Shown: in pieces, positions 16,536-23,531 of the stretch
Numbering within the stretch: the stretch's first letter is position 1
Layout of the letters: each line of letters starts with the position of its first letter
NCBI GenBank assembly: GCA_902781045.1
Contig: CACZHT010000020.1
Span: 1 to 54,007 of the forward strand
Length of the DNA: 54,007 bases
Direction of reading: 5' to 3'
From: an uncultured Bacteroidales bacterium
GTDB taxonomy: Bacteria; Bacteroidota; Bacteroidia; Bacteroidales; Muribaculaceae
Notes under the pieces: generated by a model
Told to the model about the DNA's origin: nothing
The model's input: only the letters and a program-made list of their open reading frames with translations
Databases searched by the model: none
Position numbers and translations under genes: made by a program

Positions 16536-17234
16536 ATGAACAAACGACTGATCTTGATTGCCATCATGGCGCTGATGCTGGGGCTTAGTTGCCTGGCACA
16601 AGGAAAAATAAAGACCCGCAAGGTAGACTTCAAGCACATCAAGGAGGTGATTGAGAACCCCAACAACATCTACTATTACCCCAAGTTGATGCGCCAGTTC
16701 CAGAGCGACGACACGACCATGACGCTCGAGGCCTACCGCAACCTCTACTACGGCTACACCTTCCAGGAGGACTACAACCCCTTCCGCGAGAGCGTCTACA
16801 GCAACGTGGTCGAGCAGCTCTACTACAAGCAGCCACACTCGCGCGCCGAGTGCGACTCAATTGAGAAGTACGCCCGCATGTCGCTCGATGACAACATCTT
16901 CGACATGAATCAGATGAAGTACTTCATCTTCTCGCTCAAGGAGAAGAAGAAATATAACCGCGCCGCCCTGCGGCAGTTCAGGCTCGACCGCCTCATTGCC
17001 ACCATCATGTCGAGCGGCAAGGGCACCAAGGAGGAGCCCTGGGTGGTCATCACGCCCGAGCATGAGTACAACATCGTCAACTTTCTGGGCTTCCGGGCTA
17101 CCAACCACGAGGAACTGGGCAATGGCATCGAGTATATCACTGTCGAGCCGGTCGAGGGCAAGAGCACCAAGGGCTTCTACTTCGATGTGAGCCGCATGAT
17201 GGAGGTCGCAGCCCTCAAGTTCCCCGACATGTAG
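16536..17234 (+). CDS. DUF4919 secreted protein
   Basis: A 232-residue protein with a signal peptide (KRLILIAIMALMLGLSCLAQG). The mature part matches the Bacteroidetes-specific DUF4919 pattern: DFKHIKEVIENPNNIYYYPKL near residues 31-51, LYYGYTFQEDYNPF near 74, and a C-terminal GFYFDVSRMMEVA. The function is unknown and the location is probably periplasmic. Some family members carry a lipobox, but the cysteine here (LSC) is not clearly one. Its stop is 4 bases before the ATG of the next gene, so the two are cotranscribed. Confidence 0.85.
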   Translation: MNKRLILIAIMALMLGLSCLAQGKIKTRKVDFKHIKEVIENPNNIYYYPKLMRQFQSDDTTMTLEAYRNLYYGYTFQEDYNPFRESVYSNVVEQLYYKQPHSRAECDSIEKYARMSLDDNIFDMNQMKYFIFSLKEKKKYNRAALRQFRLDRLIATIMSSGKGTKEEPWVVITPEHEYNIVNFLGFRATNHEELGNGIEYITVEPVEGKSTKGFYFDVSRMMEVAALKFPDM

Positions 17235-17238
17235 AACA

Positions 17239-18576
17239 ATGAAACACTCGATCACAACAACATTGTGCCTGCTGTGCGCCATCGTGGCGTGGGGCGGGCA
17301 CATTATGATTGATGGGGCATACACTAGTCCCGACGATGGTGTCAGCATTTATCCCGGCACCACACGCACCTTTCAAGTCTATGTCCCCGACCAGTATGAC
17401 GGCCAGTCGCCCGCCTGCCTCTATGTGGGACTGGACGGCGTGCTGTGCAACGCCCCGGCAGTGATGGACAGCCTCATGGCTGCCGGCAAGATGCCCGTCA
17501 CCATCGGCATCTTTCTGCAGCCGGGTGTCATCCGCGACGCGCAGGGCGAGGCCATCCGCTACAACCGCAGCAACGAGTTTGACATGACCGACGGCACCTT
17601 TGCCCGATTCCTTGACAAGCAACTGTTGCCCCATGCTCTGGCCACCAGGGTGCCCGATGGGCGACAACTGCGCATCTCGCCGCGCGGCGACGATCACATG
17701 ATCTTCGGGCTGAGCAGCGGCGGCATTGCCGCCTTCACCGCCGCCTGGCATCGGCCCAACCTGTTTGGGCGCGTGTTCAGCGGTGTGGGCACGTTTGTGG
17801 CCATGCGCGGCGGCAACGACCTGCAGGCCATCGTGCGCAAGCACGAGCCGCAGCCCCTGCGCATCTTCTTGCAGGACGGCACCAACGATGCCTGGAACCC
17901 GCTGTTCGGGCATTGGTACGAAGGCAACCGCATGCTGGCCACGGCACTGGAGTTTGCAGGCTATGACTGCCGTTTCGACTGGAGCGACGGCGGCCACAAC
18001 GTGCGGCGCTCGACCGAGATTTTCGCCCAAGTGATGGAGTGGATGTGGCGCGACTGGCCACAGCCCATCCCGGTCGGCACCACCCACAACGACTTCCTTT
18101 CAACGCTGCTCATCCCCGGCGAACAGTGGCACAAAGCACCCGCCGACAGTACGGTTGTGTTCCATAACGAGGTTATCTACAGTCCTGACAGTTCGATATG
18201 TGTCTCCTGTGGGGTTGACGATAACCAATTTCTGGAACAGGCGGTAATGGTCGACGGCAAATGGACCGCCCATCAACGATTCTATTGGTTGCACAATTAT
18301 ACGGGCAATATGGACTTGCATTTGTTCAACATGGGCATGGCGTTTGACCGTAATGGCAACCTGTGGGTGGTCACCAATGCCGGCCTGCAAGTGTGCGACC
18401 AGAACGGCCGTGTGCGAGGCATCATCGCCTGGCCCGAGACGGACGCTCTACTATCCAAGATTGCCATCACCGACGGCTATGTGACAATATTCACACCCAA
18501 CGCCACCTACACCCGCCGCTTCAACGTCGAGGCCCCCATCCCCGGCCAGCGTCCCAAGAGCCAAGGACAAGGGTGA
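17239..18576 (+). CDS. secreted esterase fused to a gluconolactonase/propeller-like domain
   Basis: A 445-residue exported protein. The signal peptide (about 1-20) is followed by an esterase-D/enterochelin-esterase-like alpha/beta-hydrolase (about 30-275) with nucleophile elbow GLSSGG near residue 160 and a candidate catalytic histidine in DGGHNVRR near 254. The remaining 160 residues read like SMP-30/gluconolactonase beta-propeller blades (MAFDRNGNLWVVTNAGLQVCDQNGRVRG). A related arrangement occurs in polysaccharide-degrading Bacteroidetes, where it may remove acyl groups or open lactones. The substrate is unknown. The blade count is too low for a full propeller, so the C-terminal part may be partial. 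Confidence 0.75.
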   Translation: MKHSITTTLCLLCAIVAWGGHIMIDGAYTSPDDGVSIYPGTTRTFQVYVPDQYDGQSPACLYVGLDGVLCNAPAVMDSLMAAGKMPVTIGIFLQPGVIRDAQGEAIRYNRSNEFDMTDGTFARFLDKQLLPHALATRVPDGRQLRISPRGDDHMIFGLSSGGIAAFTAAWHRPNLFGRVFSGVGTFVAMRGGNDLQAIVRKHEPQPLRIFLQDGTNDAWNPLFGHWYEGNRMLATALEFAGYDCRFDWSDGGHNVRRSTEIFAQVMEWMWRDWPQPIPVGTTHNDFLSTLLIPGEQWHKAPADSTVVFHNEVIYSPDSSICVSCGVDDNQFLEQAVMVDGKWTAHQRFYWLHNYTGNMDLHLFNMGMAFDRNGNLWVVTNAGLQVCDQNGRVRGIIAWPETDALLSKIAITDGYVTIFTPNATYTRRFNVEAPIPGQRPKSQGQG

Positions 18577-18676
18577 CTATCGCGCACTGCGAGCACAGGG
18601 GAAACAATGTGAGGTGAGGGGTCAACACCTTGCTAGAATGATTGATGCCGCAACGCGTGGTGGCTCGCTCATTATA

Positions 18677-18728
18677 GAATCTGGAATTATAAAATCTGGA
18701 ATTGTTGATTCATAATTCCAGATTTTGT
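18677..18728. repeat. AATCTGGAATTAT inverted repeat
   Basis: The word ATCTGGAATT occurs twice in direct order and once inverted (ATAATTCCAGATT), so a hairpin of about 13 pairs can form just before the aminotransferase promoter. It may end the upstream operon or influence this promoter. Confidence 0.6.
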
Positions 18729-18730
18729 TG

Positions 18731-18738
18731 TATCTTTG
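18731..18738 (+). promoter_or_regulatory. -7 box TATCTTTG for the aminotransferase
   Basis: Exact match; gives a leader of about 50 bases before the ATG at 18797. Confidence 0.6.
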
Positions 18739-18796
18739 CAAATTCTTTTCTGATTAACCGCTATTATTGACGCAATTGACTGAAAATCGAATAGAG

Positions 18797-19993
18797 ATGA
18801 ACAACCAACTTTCTGACCGCATTCAGGCGCTGGCACCGAGTGCCACACTGGCCATGTCGCAAAAGAGCGCCGAGCTCAAGGCTCAGGGCGTCGACGTGAT
18901 TAACCTCTCGGTGGGCGAACCCGACTTCTTCACCCCCGACCACATCAAGCAGGCCGCCAAGCAGGCCGTGGACGACAACTTCTCGTTCTACTCGCCCGTG
19001 CCCGGCTATCTGTCGCTGCGCAAGGCCATCAGTGCCAAGCTCAAGAATGAGAATGGCCTGGACTACAGCCCCGAGCAGATTGTCGTGGGCAATGGTGCCA
19101 AGCACTCGCTGTGCAACACCGTCATGGCACTGGTCAACCCTAGCGACGAGGTCATCATCCCCACGCCGGCATGGGTGAGCTATGTGCAGATGGTCAACCT
19201 GGCCGGTGGCAAGAGCGTGCTCGTTCCCGCCACACTCGACCAGAACTTCAAGATTACTGCGGCCCAGCTCGAGGCCGCCATCACCCCCAAGACCCGCCTC
19301 ATCATCCTGTGCTCGCCCAGCAACCCCACGGGCAGCATCTACAGCCGCGACGAATTGCGCGCACTGGCCGACGTGCTGGCACGCCACGAGCAGGTGATGA
19401 TCATCGCCGACGAGATCTATGAGCACATCAACTATGTGGGCGGACACGAGTCGCTGGCACAGTTCGACAACATCCGCGACCGTGTGGCCATCATCAACGG
19501 CGTGAGCAAGGCATACGCCATGACAGGCTACCGCATCGGCTACGTCGCTGCCCCGCTATGGCTGGCCAAGGCCGTCAACAAACTGCAGGGACAGTATACC
19601 AGCGGCGCGTCGAGCATCGCCCAGAAGGCTGCCGAGGCTGCCTACACTGGCTCGCAGCAGTGTGTCGAGGACATGCGCGTGGCCTTTGAGCGCCGTCGCG
19701 ACCTCATCGTGAGCCTGTTCCGCGAGATTCCGGGTGTCAACATCAATGTGCCCGACGGCGCGTTCTATCTCTTCCCCGAGGTCAGCTCGTTCTTCGGCAA
19801 GAAGGCCGGTGATACCGTCATCAACGACGCCAACGACCTGGCCCTCTATCTGCTCAACGAGGCCCATGTGGCCACCGTCAGTGGCGACGCCTTCTGCTGC
19901 CCGGGCTACATCCGCCTGAGCTACGCCACCAGCGACGAGAACATCCGCGAGGCCGCAGCCCGCATCAAGGCCGCCCTCGCCCGCTTGGCCTGA
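18797..19993 (+). CDS. class I PLP aminotransferase (aspartate aminotransferase-like)
   Basis: A 398-residue cytoplasmic fold-type I PLP enzyme. It shows VGEPDFFTPDHI near the N-terminus, the SNPTGS phosphate/aspartate loop, DEIYEHINY, and the PLP lysine in SKAYAMTGYRIGY (Lys238). The match to the bacterial aspartate aminotransferase Ig group is good over the full length. It probably transfers the amino group between aspartate and 2-oxoglutarate; a broader specificity cannot be excluded. The start at 18797 follows an AGAG stretch and fits the normal N-terminus. The frame opening at 18767 adds ten residues unlike the family. Confidence 0.9.
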   Translation: MNNQLSDRIQALAPSATLAMSQKSAELKAQGVDVINLSVGEPDFFTPDHIKQAAKQAVDDNFSFYSPVPGYLSLRKAISAKLKNENGLDYSPEQIVVGNGAKHSLCNTVMALVNPSDEVIIPTPAWVSYVQMVNLAGGKSVLVPATLDQNFKITAAQLEAAITPKTRLIILCSPSNPTGSIYSRDELRALADVLARHEQVMIIADEIYEHINYVGGHESLAQFDNIRDRVAIINGVSKAYAMTGYRIGYVAAPLWLAKAVNKLQGQYTSGASSIAQKAAEAAYTGSQQCVEDMRVAFERRRDLIVSLFREIPGVNINVPDGAFYLFPEVSSFFGKKAGDTVINDANDLALYLLNEAHVATVSGDAFCCPGYIRLSYATSDENIREAAARIKAALARLA

Positions 19994-20012
19994 CCTTCCC
20001 ACCAGGCAACCC

Positions 20013-20079
20013 AAAACAACTCAAACAACCTGGACAACTAAATACTATTTTATGTTGTTTCAGTTGTTTGAGTTGTTTT
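20013..20079. terminator. bidirectional terminator built of 9-base words
   Basis: Perfect 17-base arms (20013-20029, 20063-20079) lie between two convergent genes. The right arm is part of three tandem 9-base words GTTGTTTCA, GTTGTTTGA, GTTGTTTTT, so a short tandem repeat has become, or always was, a terminator for both strands. Confidence 0.7.
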
Positions 20080-20126
20080 TGATTGCTTGTGTGAGATGAT
20101 GAGTTTAGTTTGCTACATGCCGCTCT

Positions 20127-21737
20127 CTAACCCTCAAGTTTCGCTGGAGCGGTGCGCTTCTGCCGCAATCGCGAGCGCGTGGTGCGCAAGGCACCCTCGC
20201 TCACGCCCAGGATGTGGGTCATCTGGTCGTCGGTCTTGCCCATGTCCTGCAGGATGAGGAAGAATCGGTTGCCGGGCGACAGTCGGGTGTATTCCCGTTC
20301 CATCTGCATCATGAACGGCAGGTTGACCACCTTGTAATACTCAATGAACTTGAGCAGCTGATCCTTGCTCCATGCCACCGCCGACTCTCCGTTGACCACG
20401 CGCCGATACAGCTCGCGCCCCTCGCTCAGTTTCTCGGTCTGTTCGCTCTGCAGGGTGTCAATCTTCTTCTGCAGTGTGCGCACCTCGCGGGTCACATCCT
20501 GCCCCGAGCTTTGCAGCAGCTCAATCTGGTGCCGATAGTCGTTGATGAGCACCTGGTCGCGTGTCATCTTCTCCTTGACCCGGCTGGCCTTGCGGATGTG
20601 ATAGATGACACCGGCGGCGATGAGCGCCACCAGAGCCAATGCCACCACCAGCGACCACAACATGAAGCGGTCCAGCTTGCGCCGCTCCACCTCCTTGTCA
20701 TACTTGAGTTGTATCTCCTGCACTTCGGCTGTCTTCATCTGCTGCACCAAGCTGTCCTTCAACTCCAGCAGACGGATGGCGGCATCGGCAGTGCCACGAT
20801 AGTCGCCGGTGCCATACTTTTTGCCCACCATCGACTGGTAAGCCTCGACACGGTCGCGCAGGTCAGTCGTGCGCATCGCCTTGGCCCACAGGGTGTCGGC
20901 CTGGGCGTGCTCGCCCCGCAAGTAACTGATCTCGGCCAGCCGCTGGTAGATGAATGGCTGTGACAATTCGGTTCTAGCCTTTTCCAGATAAGTTTCTGCA
21001 CTGTCCAACTGATTGTTACCCATGTAGATGGCAGCCAGATTAGCCAAGGCGTAAGAACGATCTTTGGCCGGCATCTGGCTCAGGAGCGACATGCTGCGGT
21101 TGCTGTACTTGTGCACACTATCAGGCTCTTGACGAGCCATGTAGAGCACCACCAAGTGATTGCAGGCGTAGGTCATCTGATGATGATTGCCACTCAGCTC
21201 GGCACAAGCCAGCGTCTTGTAGGAATAGTCCATCGCCAGGCTATCGTTGCCCGAGTAGTAGTTGAGCGTGGCCAACGCTTCGTAGGTCTGATAGGACAGG
21301 CGTACATCCTGGGCCTTTGGTAAGGCTTCTTCGGCAAGTTTCAGGCAGGTTGATGCCTGCTCATGCCAGTGACGGCGTTCGAGCAGGTTTTTCCCTTTGT
21401 TGAGATAGGCCCGCACCAGGTTGCGCGGGTCGCCAGCCTTCTGATAATAGGTGACACAGCGATTGAGCAGCGAGTCGTATGGCTCATCGAAATGCAACGA
21501 GTCACCCGACACGACCTGCTGCCTGAGCTCACACTTGAGGACATCATAGTACATCTTCTCGTCCTCGCCGTTGAGTTCTTCGGGGTCAATCTGCTTGAAC
21601 ACGTGCCAGGCCGAATCGCGCAGCGACTGAGTCATCAGTGAGTCGACCTGCGTCAGCTGCTGCCATTGTGGCCCGTGCGAGCATGCTGTCACCACAGCAA
21701 CTAGCACCAACAATATAATGTGAGACATTTTTTTCAT
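20127..21737 (-). CDS. TPR lipoprotein regulator with membrane helix, coiled coil and HTH-like C-terminus
   Basis: A 536-residue protein. It has a lipoprotein-type signal (LVLVAVVTAC), then TPR-like helical repeats over about residues 30-350, a membrane helix (LWSLVVALALVALIAAGVIYHI), a coiled coil (VTREVRTLQKKIDTLQSEQ), and a C-terminal helix-turn-helix-like stretch (DDQMTHILGVSEGALRTTRSRLRQK). This is the standard layout of Bacteroidetes TPR transcriptional regulators that span the inner membrane, with the sensor outside and DNA binding inside. Targets are unknown. The start at 21737 gives the signal peptide; the open frame extends further but without a plausible N-terminus. The -7 box is only 5 bases from this ATG, so the message would be leaderless or start at the Met three codons on. 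Confidence 0.85.
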   Translation of the reverse strand: MKKMSHIILLVLVAVVTACSHGPQWQQLTQVDSLMTQSLRDSAWHVFKQIDPEELNGEDEKMYYDVLKCELRQQVVSGDSLHFDEPYDSLLNRCVTYYQKAGDPRNLVRAYLNKGKNLLERRHWHEQASTCLKLAEEALPKAQDVRLSYQTYEALATLNYYSGNDSLAMDYSYKTLACAELSGNHHQMTYACNHLVVLYMARQEPDSVHKYSNRSMSLLSQMPAKDRSYALANLAAIYMGNNQLDSAETYLEKARTELSQPFIYQRLAEISYLRGEHAQADTLWAKAMRTTDLRDRVEAYQSMVGKKYGTGDYRGTADAAIRLLELKDSLVQQMKTAEVQEIQLKYDKEVERRKLDRFMLWSLVVALALVALIAAGVIYHIRKASRVKEKMTRDQVLINDYRHQIELLQSSGQDVTREVRTLQKKIDTLQSEQTEKLSEGRELYRRVVNGESAVAWSKDQLLKFIEYYKVVNLPFMMQMEREYTRLSPGNRFFLILQDMGKTDDQMTHILGVSEGALRTTRSRLRQKRTAPAKLEG

Positions 21738-21742
21738 GGCAA

Positions 21743-21750
21743 CAAATTTA
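21743..21750 (-). promoter_or_regulatory. -7 box TAAATTTG of the TPR regulator
   Basis: Ends 5 bases before the ATG. The box lies partly inside one arm of an inverted repeat GCAACAAAT (21739-21747) / ATTTGTTGC (21774-21782), which could be an operator. Confidence 0.55.
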
Positions 21751-21887
21751 CAAAAAAGGATGAAATCTGCATCATTTGTTGCAAAAATCATGCGGAAAAA
21801 CTTCAGTTGAGGCTGTTTTTGTCTCCATAAAACCGGACAAGGGGGGACAGCAGCTCCATGTCGCTTCATGTGATTCACAGGTGGATT

Positions 21888-22036
21888 AGACATAAGAACA
21901 CAAGGACAAAAACGAGGCAAATATATGTCCTCCTGTTCTTCTGTCTAAACTATTGTCCTTAAAATCTCATGTCCTTATGTTCTTCTGTCTAAACTTCTGT
22001 CCTTAATTTTTTCTGTTCTTATGTCCTTCTGTCTAG
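21888..22036. repeat. GTCCTTATGTTCTTCTGTCTAA repeat cluster
   Basis: About four direct copies of the words TGTCCTTA, TGTTCTT and CTGTCTAAA, preceded by an inverted copy (AGACATAAGAACACAAGGAC). The same family occurs on the other side of the DUF1016 gene. The rest of the 380-base gap (21738-22119) holds the two promoters and nothing else I can identify. Confidence 0.75.
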
Positions 22037-22060
22037 AAATATGCTATGGCAGTCAGATCA

Positions 22061-22092
22061 TTTGCTAATCTAACCAAGAATGTGTATCTTTG
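22061..22092 (+). promoter_or_regulatory. promoter of the DUF1016 gene (TTTG-20-TATCTTTG)
   Basis: -33 TTTG (22061-22064), 20-base spacer and -7 TATCTTTG (22085-22092). It places transcription start near 22099 and rules out the TTG at 22090 as the initiation codon. Confidence 0.75.
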
Positions 22093-22119
22093 CAGGGACT
22101 AATCAACCTACGCATTTCC

Positions 22120-23175
22120 ATGGACAAGAAACAAGAATTATCCTCGCTGCAGTCTGCAGTTGAGCCCTTGATATTAGACACATTCTTTGATGATGTCAGG
22201 CAGATTATTGAAACAGCACGGAGCCATGCCGTCAGGAGCGTTGACTTCTGCCGTGTGCAGATGTATTGGCAACTGGGAAGGCGCATCTTCGAGCAAGAGC
22301 AGCAAGGAAAGGACCGCGCCGACTATGGCACCTACCTAATCCGCAACTTGGCTAAGGTCATCGAGCCTGAATATGGGACAGGATTTAGTGAACGACAACT
22401 CAAGTTTTGTCGCCAATTTTATCGCACTTATCCAAATGGGAACGCACTGCGTTCACAATTGAACTGGAGTCAATACCGAATGTTGATTCAGATTGCAGAT
22501 AATGACAAACGCGAGTTCTATGAACTAGAGTCAGTAAACAACGCATGGACTGGTCGGGAGACACAGCGTCAGATCAATGTCAACCTCTATGAGCGACTGC
22601 TGGCCAGTAGCGATAAGGAGAGCGTGCTGGCCATTGCCCGCAAAGAACGAATGCCAGAGTCACCTGCCGAGGTCATCAAAGACCCAATGGTGCTGGAATT
22701 TCTGGGACTGCATCGCGAGGCCAGTTACTACGAGAAAGACTTGGAGGGCGCCATCATGACGCATCTCACCGACTTCTTGCTTGAACTTGGCAAAGGATTC
22801 TCGTTTGTCGCCCGGCAGAAACGAATCTTGTTGGAAGATGACGAGTTCTTCGCTGACCTAGTTTTCTACAACAGGCTATTGCGCTGCTTTGTGGTCTTTG
22901 AACTGAAGACGGATAAACTGACTCATCAAGACTTGGGACAACTGCAAATGTATGTCAATTACTTTGACAGATGTGAGAAATTGCCCGACGAGAATCCCAC
23001 TATTGGCATCTTGTTGTGTTCCGAGAAGAATGACACGGTGGTCAAGATGAGTCTGCCCGAAGCCAACAAAACCATTCTGGCCAGTGAATACCAACTTTAT
23101 CTTCCCACCTCTGACCAACTTGCCCAAGAAATCAATCAGGTCAAGCAACTGATGCAACGCAACACAACAGAATAA
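22120..23175 (+). CDS. DUF1016 (YhcG-type) PD-(D/E)xK nuclease-like protein
   Basis: A 351-residue protein of the YhcG/DUF1016 family. The N-terminal winged-helix-like part is MYWQLGRRIFEQEQ, YGTYLIRNLAKVIEPEYGTGFSERQLKFCRQF. The C-terminal domain carries the restriction-nuclease core with DLVFYNRLLRCFVVFELK and a following YVNYFD. The family is common in Bacteroidetes and often near mobile or defence loci, but its biological role is unproven. It stands alone with its own promoter, flanked on both sides by copies of the same short repeat family. It is less GC-rich than the core genes around it, which suggests acquisition. Confidence 0.88.
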   Translation: MDKKQELSSLQSAVEPLILDTFFDDVRQIIETARSHAVRSVDFCRVQMYWQLGRRIFEQEQQGKDRADYGTYLIRNLAKVIEPEYGTGFSERQLKFCRQFYRTYPNGNALRSQLNWSQYRMLIQIADNDKREFYELESVNNAWTGRETQRQINVNLYERLLASSDKESVLAIARKERMPESPAEVIKDPMVLEFLGLHREASYYEKDLEGAIMTHLTDFLLELGKGFSFVARQKRILLEDDEFFADLVFYNRLLRCFVVFELKTDKLTHQDLGQLQMYVNYFDRCEKLPDENPTIGILLCSEKNDTVVKMSLPEANKTILASEYQLYLPTSDQLAQEINQVKQLMQRNTTE

Positions 23176-23195
23176 GGACTTGCTCAAAATGTGAA

Positions 23196-23286
23196 GACAT
23201 AAAGGACAAAAGCACAATTCGTAATTAACCCCAATGTTCTTCTGTCTAATCTTTTGTCCTTAAATTTTTCTGTCCTTCTGTCTAAA
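23196..23286. repeat. GTCCTTCTGTCTAA repeat cluster, second copy
   Basis: Inverted copy AGACATAAAGGACAAAAG, then direct words TGTTCTTCTGTCTAA, TTTTGTCCTTAAA and TGTCCTTCTGTCTAA. It is the same family and the same inverted-then-direct order as 21888-22036. Apart from it and the promoter at 23434, the 355-base gap to the next gene shows no feature. Confidence 0.75.
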
Positions 23287-23433
23287 AAACAGCGGTATCT
23301 GCGGGAAATCTGAGGACACGAGTGTTACAAAACGAGGGGAACTCTACAGCGTCACAGCAGCACAAACCATTGTTTCACACCGTCTTACCACTTTGAAATT
23401 TGTAACAAGCTCCGAAAAAAAGTGCCCGAAAAA

Positions 23434-23465
23434 TTTGGAGGCTCCGCCGATTATCCTCAACTTTG
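23434..23465 (+). promoter_or_regulatory. promoter (TTTG-20-CAACTTTG)
   Basis: -33 TTTG (23434-23437), 20-base spacer, -7 CAACTTTG (first T replaced by C). The leader would be about 60 bases. Confidence 0.5.
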
Positions 23466-23531
23466 CATTGCCCGAAGGTCATTCGCGCGGTGCCCCCTTG
23501 GGCTTTTGTCTAACACTTAAAAAAACCAACT

